Below are positions 1-29,843 of a stretch of 64,000 nucleotides of DNA, piece by piece. Source of the stretch: Bugula neritina (taxonomy: Eukaryota; Bryozoa; Gymnolaemata; Cheilostomatida; Bugulidae). The position numbers and the translations under genes were made by a program. The stretch is taken from contig OZ037765.1 in NCBI GenBank assembly GCA_964035545.1, positions 9,480,698-9,544,697 on the forward strand. Direction: 5' to 3'. A model generated the notes under the pieces. The model did not search any database. It was not told where the DNA came from and saw nothing but the letters and a program-made list of their open reading frames with translations. Numbering within the stretch: position 1 is the first letter of the stretch; every line of letters begins with the position of its first letter.

Positions 1-980
1 ATATAACAGTTTATACTTATCTTAAGCATTAAAAGGGCCACTGAAAAATGGGCGAAGGGGTACAAGGTGGCTTAGGGGCCCCCAGTTGCCCACATCTGCC
101 CTAGAGTATGTACATCACTATGAACTAAACCAGTGGGGGGGGGGTGTGCTTATTTAGACTTACAGAATTATCTCTTTTTATTAAGAAATAGCTGAAATAT
201 AAATCTCCAAGAGGAGGAAGTTAATGCCAGCAAAATACTATAATTTACATCAGAGCCATTATGCCACCCCTAGATGGGGTGGCTCGAAGTACTATGTGTT
301 TATAGCGAATAGTTGCTTAACAAACTCATACATTTTCAACAATTGTTGCATGTTTCCTTACACAAAAAATCATGATAAGCACTATAAAGACATTCTCCAC
401 TCATTCAAACTAGATATAATCATTAACAGCAACTGAATTTAATAGCAGCTTGCATTTGCGCTTGTACTAATTTGTGAAAAGTACATGCATTTAGAGTATA
501 AACTTGTCCAATGATGATTAGTTTCTTGTTATAAATACTATCTCAATCTTCAACCTCTCAGAGGGCATGTTTCAGATTATGGATTTGAAGTTTACTGAAA
601 CTAGATGTGCACATGACATATATACCCCCCCCCCCCCAGTTTGAAAGCTTGACAAAAACATACCTTGTGAGCATGTTTTGAATAATAGTATTTGTTTATA
701 CTGAAACTTGTGGCTGGACCATGATGAAGTAGGTAACAGCTGCGCTTGCAAGTGATTATATAATAATTATGTGCATGCTGAACCTGCTTTTGTACAAATC
801 TACCATGGTAATTTTCAAACGCTGCTATACAAATGAGAAAAACCCAGCATAATATTGATACATTTTGAGAGAGATTTTTTTGCCAAACATTTTGTGGTGG
901 TAATCAAGTATTAATAGGTTCATTCCAAATAACCAGTGCGCGTTGCAATAAAAGATATTTACCACAAAATGATAACAAGC
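1..980. other. Left-edge gene-free stretch
   Basis: I see no supportable gene here. The stretch is AT-rich non-coding DNA with a short poly-G run near 136-145 and a poly-C run near 625-636. The short open frames show no family resemblance and no splice context. It is presumably the distal upstream region of the ZIP transporter gene to its right. Confidence 0.5.
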
Positions 981-1012
981 CACGTGCTCATCACGTGAAT
1001 ATGTTTCACGTA
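981..1012. promoter_or_regulatory. Cluster of CACGTG-type E-boxes upstream of the ZIP gene
   Basis: CACGTG occurs at 981-986, the palindrome TCACGTGA at 991-998, and a half-matching TTCACGTA at about 1006-1012. All three lie within 32 bp and about 125 bp before the proposed 5' UTR splice donor at 1136. CACGTG is the core bound by bHLH-zip factors (MITF/TFE, USF, MYC families). The sites are visible in the sequence. That they form the ZIP promoter is inferred from position only. Confidence 0.35.
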
Positions 1013-1059
1013 CAAAAGTAGTGAACAGAACTAGGCTTCACATATTTTCACATTTCAAA

Positions 1060-1135
1060 CCGATTGCGATGGAATAACATCTAACCTCACTAACGCTCTG
1101 TACTTCACTCTGGAATCACAACTGGAGCAGTTTTA
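1060..1135 (+). other. Probable 5' UTR exon of the ZIP transporter (3' end only)
   Basis: A strong donor GTAAGT starts at 1136. A good acceptor (TTGTTGTAG) ends at 1747, 27 bp before the ZIP start codon. Splicing 1136-1747 would give a short leader and place the E-box cluster just upstream of transcription. The left boundary is a guess. No transcript data are available to me. Confidence 0.35.
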
Positions 1136-1774
1136 GTAAGTATACTCTAATTATGCAATGTGATTTTTATCAAAACCAAAAATAATTTGTATTAGCGTAT
1201 TTAAATTTTTGTATCATCATGATAATAATCATAAACCAGCTACTGCGCCTTTAGTTGAAATGTTATTCTGTCCCACTTGCTGTTTAGTCATAAATAGAGA
1301 TGGTGCTGCTACACCAAGGTACAAAAATAACTTTGCAATGTTGATTGGCATGGCAAAATGCTTTATCATAATTAGTTTTAATCAGCTCCAATGATAATTC
1401 TTCTTTGTTAGGTAATATTAATATGACTGTAATAACTGCAATAACTGTAATAACGTTTAATATATTGCTCTGTCAGCACTGTGAAACATTAATTCTGTTT
1501 GCTGTGTCTCTGAGGACAATGAGACAGACTACTGTACATCACTGAACGCTGGTTACTTTGCCTAGTGACTACATTTTGTACTAGCTGAGGGCACACATAT
1601 TTCTAAGCTTTAAAAGTAGTTTTACTGACATGTACTTAATACTTCTATAAGCTGCTTTCAAGTTGTGTTGGAATTCAACAAAGCATACAGCATCATTTGA
1701 GTTTTAATTAGTTTTTCTTAGTAATATCTAGTAATCACTTGTTGTAGGAACAGGAAAAAAATTAGCTGAACAAA

Positions 1775-3071
1775 ATGGACCTCTCTATCACGAAACTGCT
1801 TATTTTAATATTGTTATTTTTTGGCACATTTATTTTCTCTCTACTTCCTATTCCACTTATGAAAGCAGCAACTAGCGCGCAAAATGAAAGGCGAAAACAA
1901 ATTATGGAAAGACTCATCAGGTACCTACTAAAATAATATTTATTGTTAAGGAAAAGTGACAATAAATTTTATATAGATGATCTATTCAGAATCACTGAAT
2001 TTTACGTAGCTAATTCTTACTATAAGCCTGAAAATTTACAGTAAATACACATTTACTCACCATTTGAACAAATTTGATAACCAATAAGCTAATAGTAAGT
2101 TGCGGTCATTTTCTCTTTGTAGTTTTTTAAGCTGCTTTGCTGCTGGTGTTTTTCTTGGCACATGTCTACTAGATTTATACCCAGAAGTGCAGAGTGAACT
2201 AACAAGCGCAGTTGCACAATACCTATCAACGGATAGCAAGTTCTTCTGCTATCCATTTGGAGAAGCTGTTATGGTTGCTGGCTTTTTTCTTGTACTAATA
2301 ATAGAACAAATGGTATTGGCTTTTAAGGAAAACTCAGACTACACTCTTGAAAATTTGAATAATGGCCAATGTGGAAGTAATGGTTCCCAAAGAAATACCT
2401 ATGGTTCGATGAGAAATACTCATGATGAACCAACGGAAACTGATAGACTGCTAGGAAGTGGTCTACAAGAAGATGCATCTTTAAGTCAACCAAATAGCAT
2501 CTCTAGTATAGAGAGACCTGCAACTTTAGAAAACAATCAAATGTTCTCCAATGCTGATAATCAACATGAACATAATTTCAACTCACACTCACCTATAAAG
2601 TCATTGATTATGCTGGCAGCATTATCGTTGCACTCTGTGTTTGAAGGTCTTGCAGTTGGTCTCCAGCGCACAGAAGGGGGTGTGTTGTCCATTTTTGGAG
2701 CCCTGATACTTCACAAATGCATAATTGCCTTCAGTATTGGGCTTAATCTTGTGCAAAGCAAATTGGCAGTAAAAGCCACTATTGTTTCAAATGCAATATT
2801 TTGTTTTGCTAGTCCTTTGGGCATAGCCATAGGAATTTTAATCACTGAGCTCAACTCTGATACTGACTCATCACTATTGGTCAATGGAATCCTTCAAGGT
2901 TTAGCTTGTGGTACATTCTTATATGTCACTTTTTTTGAAGTTTTACCCAATGAATTCAACAATCCAAAGGATCGACTGTTTAAATTACTGTTTGTTCTTG
3001 TGGGATTTGCTGTTGTAAATGGGGTGATATTTTTAGAATTAGCTCTTTCCAATGAGACTGGATGTGATTAA
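1775..3071 (+). CDS. ZIP-family zinc/iron transporter (SLC39A1/2/3 type, subfamily II)
   Basis: Imports Zn2+ (possibly other divalent metals) into the cytosol across the plasma membrane. Two coding exons: 1775-1920 and 2123-3071, split by a 202-bp GT-AG intron in phase 2. The joined product is 364 aa. The start is supported by an in-frame TAG four codons upstream. Exon 1 encodes the first membrane helix. Exon 2 opens with the CFAAGVFLGTCLLDL helix typical of ZIP1/2/3. The TM4 signature HSVFEGLAVGLQ starts at residue 219 and is followed by the TM5 histidine-lysine pair at 246-247 (HKCIIA); these helices line the metal path in this family. The cytoplasmic loop between TM3 and TM4 (about residues 118-207) is longer than in human ZIP1 (324 aa). 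It is polar and has a small His cluster (HEH and SHS near 197-204), a likely metal-sensing loop. It ends tail to tail with the ATP8B gene. Family assignment is firm; which of ZIP1, 2 or 3 is not resolvable. Confidence 0.93.
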
Positions 3072-3263
3072 AAAGTTTATGTTACAGTATTTTTTTTAAA
3101 AATATTATTTCTATTTTTTTACATTATTTTATGCTATATATTTCATTAAAAAATTGAAATAAGTATATTTATACAAAAAGTTGAAAACTAGCCTAATGGT
3201 TAGTAGTGAAATCATAATTAAATTAGAAAAGTGCATAAACCCTGAAAAATAGGTCAATGTTTT

Positions 3264-3269
3264 AATAAA
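3264..3269 (+). terminator. Possible polyadenylation signal of the ZIP gene
   Basis: AATAAA, 193 nt after the ZIP stop codon, in AT-rich sequence. It is the nearest canonical hexamer I noticed downstream. Such hexamers are frequent by chance in DNA this AT-rich. Confidence 0.35.
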
Positions 3270-3451
3270 AAAAGTGTTATTATTTAAAACATGCTCATAA
3301 GGAATGTTATTGCAAAGGTTAGCCATCTTAAATGGAAGAGTAATATATAAATCACATATCTAAATATGCACATTTATTTTAGTAAACTTTAAATTCATAA
3401 TCTAAAGAAAAGCAAGTAAATTTAGAGCTGCTATTTCATAGACTAGAAATA

Positions 3452-3457
3452 TTTATT
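3452..3457 (-). terminator. Possible polyadenylation signal of the ATP8B gene
   Basis: TTTATT on the plus strand (AATAAA on the minus strand), about 90 nt past the ATP8B stop. A second copy is at 3373-3378. With the ZIP signal at 3264 the two converging 3' UTRs would be separate or barely apart. Confidence 0.35.
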
Positions 3458-3545
3458 AATGTCTACTAAAGGTGAAATAAGCCTAAAGTTTGACACTAAT
3501 ACATTGCAGTTTTCAATTCAGACTAAAAAGTAAAATCATCAAAAC

Positions 3546-21528
<17,983 letters not shown>

Positions 21529-21756
21529 GTTTTGCTGTATTTATTATTCTGATATAAGTGACTTCACCCAAATATACTTAGAAAAAAGCCCCATCCATAC
21601 CTGAAATAAATCAAATGCTATAAATCATAATAGCATAGCAACTAGTGACAAATTGACACTACTACAGTAACAAGAGAGCACTTTACATACATGCCAGTGT
21701 CTAACAATACAGTGCTAGTAATGCATCTTCAACTGAAAAAATGATGTCCCATGCAT

Positions 21757-22379
21757 TTCTTTTTTGTTATGATAGTTTATCTTATCAAACAATATTTTAG
21801 AAGCTACCCATAGTATATCAATGGCTATAGACTGTTACAGAGTGAAAGAAGACACCTTGCTTTATCAACTCACAACTAGTATTTACTTTGCACTAGATGA
21901 GTGGTGATTGTACTCATAATGATTTAACATTATAACTAATAAATCTATTTGACCAATAACAAATATAAAAGCAAGAATGTAATAGTTATGAATGTAGGCT
22001 ACAGGGCAATATTGACATTAATTTGTGTGTAATAGTTTCTAGGAAATGAATGAATAAAATAAACATCCCTTCTCATTTACACACCATCAACCAACACAAA
22101 CAGGCAAAATTAAAACTAAAAAATGAAAATCCAAATTAATCAACAGTTTTACAGTGGCAGTACCACTACCATATCTACTAAATACCCTTATACTTCTTAT
22201 TCTAGATTTTGTAAACTAAAAAAATATAACTCATTGCACTGTTATATAAGGTTGCTTGCAAATTCTCTTTTTCATACTTGGTCATGTTTTGAATACAGCC
22301 TTAGTTAAATACGAATTTATTTGAAAAATTAGGTCGCAAGTATCTCTTTTCTGTTAAGATAGTTTATCTTATCAAACAA
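21757..22379 (+). repeat. Pair of ~36-bp direct repeats, about 587 bp apart
   Basis: Copies at 21757-21792 and 22344-22379 share GATAGTTTATCTTATCAAAC preceded by a similar T-rich block (TCTTTTNTGTTA). Each core contains an imperfect palindrome (GATA...TATC). They could be two members of a dispersed repeat family or the ends of a decayed element. The interval between them has no open frame of note. Confidence 0.5.
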
Positions 22380-25149
22380 CTTGTCAAACTGAACAGGGTT
22401 TCAAAACTGTTTAAAAATTTCCCAACTGCTGTTTTTTCAATCATGTAAAAATCGAAATCTTGTAAAACCAATAAAGTTATTTGCAACTAAAATTGTATAT
22501 CCAAAAATACAACACATGGAATAGCATTATATGGCACACAATGCCAAGTTTTATAATCTCATACATCATTTATGCACATTGTGAATACAAGAGGTTGGCT
22601 AGGATCACTTTCATTATACACTAGTAATGCCAGCACAACTATATATAATGTTCTGTATTAGATGGTTTATAAGTTAATAGCAAGATGTTACTGATCCTCA
22701 ATGTTGGCAGATCAAAAGGTATCACTATTATTACAATTTTATCGACATGACGGTACTGCTATAAAAGGATCAAATGAGAATCTATCCACGAAAAAGAGGC
22801 TATAATGGAGATCTAAAATACATACCTTAAATTCTAATTTATCTAATAATTAACTCTTTTCTAAGAATAATTATAAGGAGGAAATGCTATTCAATATTGC
22901 TGGGACATGCACATGGTAATTTTGTGAATTCAATACATGGCACATTGTGATTAACCAAAAGTAAAGTTTTTAAGCACAGTTGCAATAAGTTTAGATATAC
23001 TATATTATAAATACACTGAACATGAATCCTTGGAGAATTGAATCAATAACAATAGCCCATGGCTGCTGTTGACACCATAGTGAGACTGCTCTATAGTCTA
23101 TTTCGATTAAACGGTGTATTTGCAAAAGCAATTTGATCAGTGATTTTGGGTGCAACAACAATGAAATAATAATTCGGGAATAATTTCTATTCGTTTTTTT
23201 CAATATTCTATTGATGGCACATCGGTAAAATATAAAATATAGAAACTGCATTTGTAAATTTGCAAAGCCACAAACCTAAGAACTGCTTAATCAATGACCA
23301 TTTGTTACTGTGCGTCAACTTTTAGTGCGACTGTTATTTCTTTTGCTTATAATATATGCTAAATCTAAGTTTGCTAGTATGGATGAGTAGGTCAAACTAA
23401 ACCTAATATAGTTTACATTCAGGCCTGCCAATCCACTATAGTATTTTATAGCTGCAGCTTTGCATTACTGCTTGTAGTCTGATAATAACTGTTTAAATAT
23501 TTGTCTGCAAAGAGAGTAAAGAATGCAGATTTTTATCTCCTTCTTGTGTAGGCGTAAGAATATGGGGATTCAATAATGAAGAGTGAATTTTGGATCAAAA
23601 CGATGAATGAATATTTAGAAACTAAATATAATTAAAAGCAACCTTATTGTCATCAACAACACAGTATACAATTTAATATAAAAAAATTCTTTTTCTACAT
23701 GTGGCTACAGGCAGAACTTGCAAAATGATAAGCTAACAATCCTAATAAAGCAAGAACAGTCAATGACAATTGACAGTAGACTCTTCACTGAGTAAACAGA
23801 ACATCTATCTTGCAAGTCTTGTCTTAACATTTTGCCTTAGTCCTCACGAAGAATATAATTTCAACATTTCAGATTGACTTTATTCTAAATATTGGAATTA
23901 GGCTAGATTTTTGGAAATTTGAAAAATTGTTTTAGAAATGTGTCGAAATTGGCATATTGGTATTTATTTCAATATGAAAATTTGTGTGGCTTTAAATTTA
24001 CATAATAAAGTCACGTACCTAATTTTAATTTATGTTTATTCAAATAATAGCTAATTTATGCAAAAATAAACTATTGGATTCTAATAATAAGAATTAAGGG
24101 AATATGTGAACTGCCACATATATATACGAATCCTAATTTTCTACTGTAAAGCAGGGCTGCAAAGTTATATTTGTGCTACATTAATACATTTAGCAATATC
24201 TTAGCTGTCAATTAAATGCAGTTTTAGGGTTGAGCAGCAAACGAATTGGTTTTAGAATTCTGTGAGCGCATGTCTTCAATTAATTCAAGATTTTCTGATG
24301 ACAGTTTGGTCTAGCTCAGTGCTGGCAAAATTGAAAACCTAATACTTGATTGTTGCTAACTTACATTATGTATTGTCTTAGCTGCTGCAATACATAGATA
24401 AATCCCTAGGAAAGTTTAAAACACAGACTAATAATAGAGTTAAGTGAGAAACAAAACTATTTAGCTACAGATATCAAGAGTTGAAATTATTGCGTATTGA
24501 AATATTGAACGCTGGGAATTTAAACTAGTCTAGTATCAACTTGTGATAAAAAAAATGGTAATCTATGGCAATAACATTATTTAAAAAATTCGAGCTGATG
24601 CTGTCTAGTAGTGAAATATTTATCTAGTATAATCATTATGACTGCAGCAAAATATTATAACCTAGGATCACAATGGTCAGTTACCAGTCACTCATTAGCA
24701 TAAACATGAGGCTATTATTACTATTGATGTAGCAACACCCTCGTACTACTATATCTATAGGCAGCTTTTTGAGCTTGCCAATTTTTATTTCAGATTTGAA
24801 TTCGAGTTTGAATTTCAGTTTCAGATTGACTTTCACACTTCGAAGTTAACTTGATTCCTATTTTGAAACACCCAACTCTCTAATCATAAATGTAATAATA
24901 AAAATAACTTCAATTATAAATAATAATAATACAAGTACCATTAGCAAATTACATATTTATATATAAATATTGACACAATTATTGTTATACAAGTTATAAT
25001 AATAATTAATATCATATTTGCTGTCTGTTAGTTTAGTATTAATACTGGTAGTGGTATATCACTATCACCATGGTTATTAATATTAGTAATAGTTATAGTA
25101 ATTTAGTATTTTTAAAAATAAATTTGGTCATTATAATATTAATTTATAT

Positions 25150-25220
25150 CCTTAATTTAGTATTACTATTACTATTACTATTAGTATTACTATTAGTATT
25201 AGTATTAGTATTACTCTACT
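25150..25220 (+). repeat. TATTAC/TATTAG microsatellite
   Basis: Tandem TATTACTATTAG-type hexamers and trinucleotides. Related tracts occur at about 25945-25970 and 26183-26262 on the plus strand, and in inverted orientation around 27072-27098. They mark a long low-complexity zone between ATP8B and XPG. Confidence 0.75.
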
Positions 25221-26265
25221 CCGACTCGGTAAACTGAACTTTGGGGCTTTTAACAATAACAGTACCAAACAATCACTTTTTAAATAGTACCACTACTACT
25301 CACTGAAATTGAATATATCTACTTTCCAGTTTATTAGTACTACTAGTACTAGTCAAAGTGAAAGTTAAATTCCTTTCTATAATAAATAAACTCTTGATAG
25401 CAACCAACAGGAACTCAGCAATGGACGTTAACCGTGGTTCCTAAACTATTTAAACGACATTCGTATTTCAGTATTTTTACGCGGGCTCGGCCTCCTCTCA
25501 AACACTAGTTTTTAATCACAGCTCTGGTCACGACATTGACATTAACCTTCACACTGGTAAAATACATCAGTGTATCATTGGTGGGTATAGATAATCTCAC
25601 AGTTGTATAAGACAGTTTCACATACCGCGCTCAATAAAAAATATTAAATATTTTGGGCACATAATTTAATGGTAAACAGCTAAACTAATAACTTTATGTT
25701 TAAAACATTCCACTATTGTAATCTAGAGTTAACCTATTACTTATTAGTATTTATTTGTAGAATTAAATATTTTCAATTTGAGTTCAACTCAATTAGAATT
25801 AAATTTAATATTATTTTATTTTTATAAATTAAATTTAATCAATATCATCATAATCATAACGATATTATGATCATCATTATGATTATCATTATCTTAATGA
25901 GTTGATAATCATATTGATAATCATTATAAATTGATAAATTAATATTACTATTAGTATTACTATAGTTATTGCCATAATCATAATGATAATCATAATCATA
26001 ATCATATTAGCAGAATCATATCACTTATCAGTCATACTCATAGTCATATGAATATGGTTATTATTTTACTATAATAAATATAAATGCATTAAAATTATCA
26101 AATTTTATTACAATAACAACATCAATGTGCAAATGAATATGAAACTGAATACTTATAGCTTATACCAATACTATAACTATTACTCAGTATAAGTATTACT
26201 ATTACTATTAGTATTAGTATTATTATTATTAATACCACTATAACTATTAGTATTACTAGTAGTCA

Positions 26266-27035
26266 GTGCTAGATTATGTAGGCTCTACCAAATACTTGGA
26301 TGTTACACTGCAATCAGATTGCAGGTTCAACAACCATATATCAAATAAAATACTAAATGCTAGAAGACAATTGGTTATGATTAAAAGAGCTCTCTACTGG
26401 GCCCTCGAACGAGCTCAGTTTATTGCATATAAAATTTTTTGTCTACCACACCTAGAGTATGCTAGTGCAGCTTGGGACCCAACCTGCAAGAAGGCTATTT
26501 CTGGCTTAGAAAAGATACAAGTGTATGCAGTGCAATTCATAGCCAATATTAAAGGCCGTGAAGATGTCGAGAGTGCCATGAAGAAGCTCTGCCTACAACC
26601 CCTTGAACAAAAAAGGAGAGCCACACGTATTAATCTCCTTATGAAAATTCTGGCATAAGAAGAACAACATCTGGCTCTCAGCTCTGCCTATGATGACCTG
26701 CTGAACAAGCCAACAAACAGCACTACACAGACTCGCTCCCAAGCCAAAGGATAGCCCTGATCAGTGGGTGCTAACAGTACCAAGTACCTGAACAATTTTC
26801 TCCCAAGGACTATCCGGGACCTAAAAATTGGTCACAATCAAAGCAATAATTCAGAAATCTTAACATAGGCAGGATCAAGTTCCCATTCAGTAAATACAGT
26901 CCAACCAGCACTAACTGTATGACTTTTGACCAATGACTGTCCAACACATTACCCATATGCAGCACACCCCTTCCTCCCTCTAGGGCGGTCCAGTGTGATG
27001 ATCACTTCGAGTAAGTTCGAGTAAGTAGTATTATT
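26266..27035 (+). mobile_element. 5'-truncated LINE remnant (reverse transcriptase C-terminal end and 3' UTR)
   Basis: The frame at 26266-26658 reads like the end of the reverse transcriptase of a non-LTR retrotransposon. It has STKYLDVTLQSD, then FIAYKIFCLPHLEYASAAWDP, then the IANIKGREDVESAM block, the usual thumb and post-RT signature of CR1/Jockey-like LINEs. An in-frame TAA at 26656-26658 interrupts it, and similar sequence (LSSAYDDLLNK) continues just after. A frame-shifted NNFLPRTIRDL follows near 26790. The 3' part ends in GTAAGTTCGAGTAAGTA repeats near 27010-27030, resembling a LINE tail. The 5' end stops at the TATTAC/TATTAG microsatellite. It is dead and strongly 5'-truncated. Confidence 0.85.
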
Positions 27036-27278
27036 ATTGGCTTAAATTTTAAGAATAAGTAATTCACTAAAGTTAATACTAATAGTAATACACTAATACT
27101 AAAGGCAATGGTAATTGACACAGTAATAATCATACTGATAGTCACGCACTACCATGGTGATGGAGATAGTCAGTCAAAGTCAGCGTGTCATGGTGGTAGG
27201 TAAGCTAGATGCTTAAGTTAAATTTATTAACATACCTAGTTATTGACTATAAGTTAAAGTATGATACGCGCTGTAACT

Positions 27279-28200
27279 TATTATTATTATTATGGGTTTT
27301 ATCACAGCTTTTTGCTGGTGTAGCCTTCTACCATCAGCCTAGTTTCACTAAGCTGGAATAAATAGAACTTTCCTCAAGATGTGAGCTGATCTGAGTAATG
27401 CTGTCTGTTGAATTAGTGAGTACTTGTTTTCAGCTACTCCAAGTAATGCCATCCAGTCTACAGTTCTGTATAAAGCTCCAAGGGCCCCAATTACAATGGG
27501 GATAACTTTTGTTGATGTTTGCCAAAGGCAGGTTAATTCTAATGCTAAATCTTGATATTTTCCTATCTTCTCTGATTCTTTTTCTTTTACTCTATAGTCA
27601 CAGTGGACTGCGATATCGATGATCGTTGTTTTAGCATTACACTTGTTAGTTACCATTATATCAGGCCTCCTAGCTTTGATGGCTCTGTCGGTGTGTATGT
27701 TGAAATTCCACAAGATGTTATTTTCCAGTACTGATTCTGCTCGATAGTCATACCAATTTTCGTTCCTCTGAAGCCCGTGAATTTTACACAACTCCCAGTG
27801 AATTATCGATGCCACATGGTCGTGTCTTTTATTATAGTCTCTTCGTGCTAGCTTCTCACACTCACTCAGCATCAAAGTTTCGTTCCTTGCTTTGCACATC
27901 CGACATTTCTTGCTACCTTGTTCTTTTATTACAGCCACTAGTAATTTCTAGTAGGGAGTGCTTGATTTTGCGCAGCTAACAGAAATCCTTCTGTTTCCTT
28001 ATTCATTCAACCAGATATTTTTTCATTTCCTTCATTCTTTTGATGTACTGACCATGTGAAGCCTTTTCTTTTCACCCATCAGCTATTTCTATCACTTTAT
28101 CATTTTTGAGTTCTACTGCTGTTTTGTCCGTTAGGAAAGTATTTAGTGTCTCCATTATTCAGTGTGATGTCTCCATCAATACATCTCTTCTTTATGTAAT
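27279..28200 (-). mobile_element. Degenerate non-LTR retrotransposon 3' end with restriction-like endonuclease domain
   Basis: The minus-strand frame 27938-27348 (196 codons) encodes the C-terminus of an R2/R4/NeSL-like pol. It has a damaged zinc knuckle (CRMC...SEC, with the usual His lost), then RRDYNKRHDHVASIIHWELC. A PD-(D/E)xK-type endonuclease core follows (RRPDIMV, then TIIDIAVHCD, then an EKIGKYQDL helix). Frame-shifted and stop-broken coding sequence upstream, to about 28200, includes GFLLAAQNQALPTRNY, the segment that normally precedes the knuckle. The 3' end has an (AAT)n tail, seen as TTATTATTATTATTA at about 27280 on the plus strand. Several stops and frameshifts mean it is non-functional. 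Confidence 0.85.
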
Positions 28201-29047
28201 CTGACTGATCAAAAGTACTGTTACATTACTCTATAGCTATGCCTAGCCCTCCAATTATGTGTATTATCATCGCCACCGTCAGAATACAAAGTTTTTGCTA
28301 TGATGGTAACTATTGCTATAGTGATAGTCATAGTGACATACCCATAATGATAGCGTTTGACAAAATAGCTATTAGACTCAAAGTCAATATGCGTATTACT
28401 ATGAGTATCAATGAAAAATAAAATGGCTTTATTTTATCAGTCAATAATTTGGCATTTTTTTTATTATTAATATTTACTATTTAAAATTATTTAATTCAAG
28501 CGTAAGCTACCACACTGATTATTTTCGCAACCTAGAAGAATTTCTACAACCTACTCATTTCCACAACCTAGAACAATCAGACGTTAACTGCCAAACCCAT
28601 GCTAAAATTGCAAAGTAGCGTGGAATATATATTTCTGATGAATATATTTTGATGCTTTGTAGGTTGAGTGAATCTCTAGCTTGCTGCATGAAACGTTAAA
28701 ATAGGGACTAAACCATGCTTTTTTAATAAGCTGTAAGAATGAATTTATATTACTGGTACCTAATTTAAATCAATCACTTTACAATATTTTTACTGCTATT
28801 CAAGTAGGCACAGGAGATCAGGATTTGTAGTAAAATGGGTATGGAACAGGGTTTTGTAGGATGCATATAACAGCAATTCCTTGCAGTGTAATTTGATCTG
28901 CCCTCAAGTTGGTTAGTTCCTTTACAAACTTATTTTCTGCAAGTGAAGCTTTACCTCTTAGTATACATGTATGCTTGTGTCTTTGTAGTGTAGCCCACGT
29001 GACTAATAATATACAAGATGTAATGATTAAAGTACAAGCAATCAATT
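28201..29047. other. Upstream region of XPG
   Basis: No gene is seen. The first 230 bp hold degenerate ATAGTGATAG-type simple sequence. A CACGTG lies at 28996-29001, 47 bp before the XPG start codon. The XPG promoter and 5' UTR must lie here, but I see no clear TATA box. Confidence 0.4.
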
Positions 29048-29843
29048 ATGGGTGTTACTGGTCTATGGAAACTTATTGATAGCGCTGGTAAACAGGTTAG
29101 TTCAGCTAGCTTTCTAAGGAATTGTTACTAAATTATTATTTTTTCATAGTGCTAAGTTGTAGTTTTAGATTTAGGTAAGAGTGGGTTTTTTCAAAGAGAA
29201 TTCAGTGTATATTTCCATTTTTTGTTTCTATCTGCTTAAATAAATTGTATGGTTTGTTTTTTCTGTTGAAGTTGAAGTGATTGCTACGAGCAATGACTGT
29301 TGGTGTATTATGCTAATGTTTTTCAAATCTGCTATTTGTGTAAACCAGAAAATTCGCTAAATGGTTATTAGAAATTTTGTGTTTGTTTAGTTTTAAATAT
29401 TTTAACATTTTCAGCATAGACAATATTGAGCAAATATAATATTTTTAGTTTACCTTTTAGTATAACTTGAAATCTTAGGTTTCAGTCGCAATTTGCCTCA
29501 ACTGAAGTTATTAAAACACTTGAATGATTTTTTACTTAAGATGCTACTACTGCTTTACATTTCAATTGATAAATTATTTATCTTCAATTGTTTCAGATTA
29601 CTTTAGAGTCGCTGGAAGGTAAAATTTTTGCTGTTGACGCTAGTATTCTGTTGAACCAAGCTGTGAAGGGTATGAAAGATCAACCCAACGCCCACTTGCA
29701 TATTCTCTTTCTACGCATATGCAAGCTGCTGACCTATAAAATCAAACCTATATTTGTGTTTGATGGCGCAGCACCTATTCTGAAGAAGCAAACAATTGCT
29801 GCTCGACAAAAGAGGAGAGAGGAGGCTGCGGAGAAAGCTCAAA
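29048..29843 (+). CDS. ERCC5: XPG exons 1-2: N-terminal nuclease half
   Basis: Exon 1 is only 48 nt and ends after GKQ; exon 2 runs 29597-29843 in phase with it. Together they encode residues 1-98 with the two metal-binding aspartates (30 and 72) and the RLCK-like helix [14 protein letters not shown]. The exon 2 donor is GTAATC, a weaker site than its neighbours. Confidence 0.94.

Larger units (their letters stand above)
21529..26180. other. Intergenic stretch upstream of ATP8B, simple-repeat rich
   Basis: No coding region is supportable. It presumably includes the ATP8B 5' UTR and promoter, which I cannot locate. From about 24880 it turns into low-complexity TTA/CTA/ATA and ATCATAATC-type sequence. 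No CpG-rich block was noticed. Confidence 0.5.
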
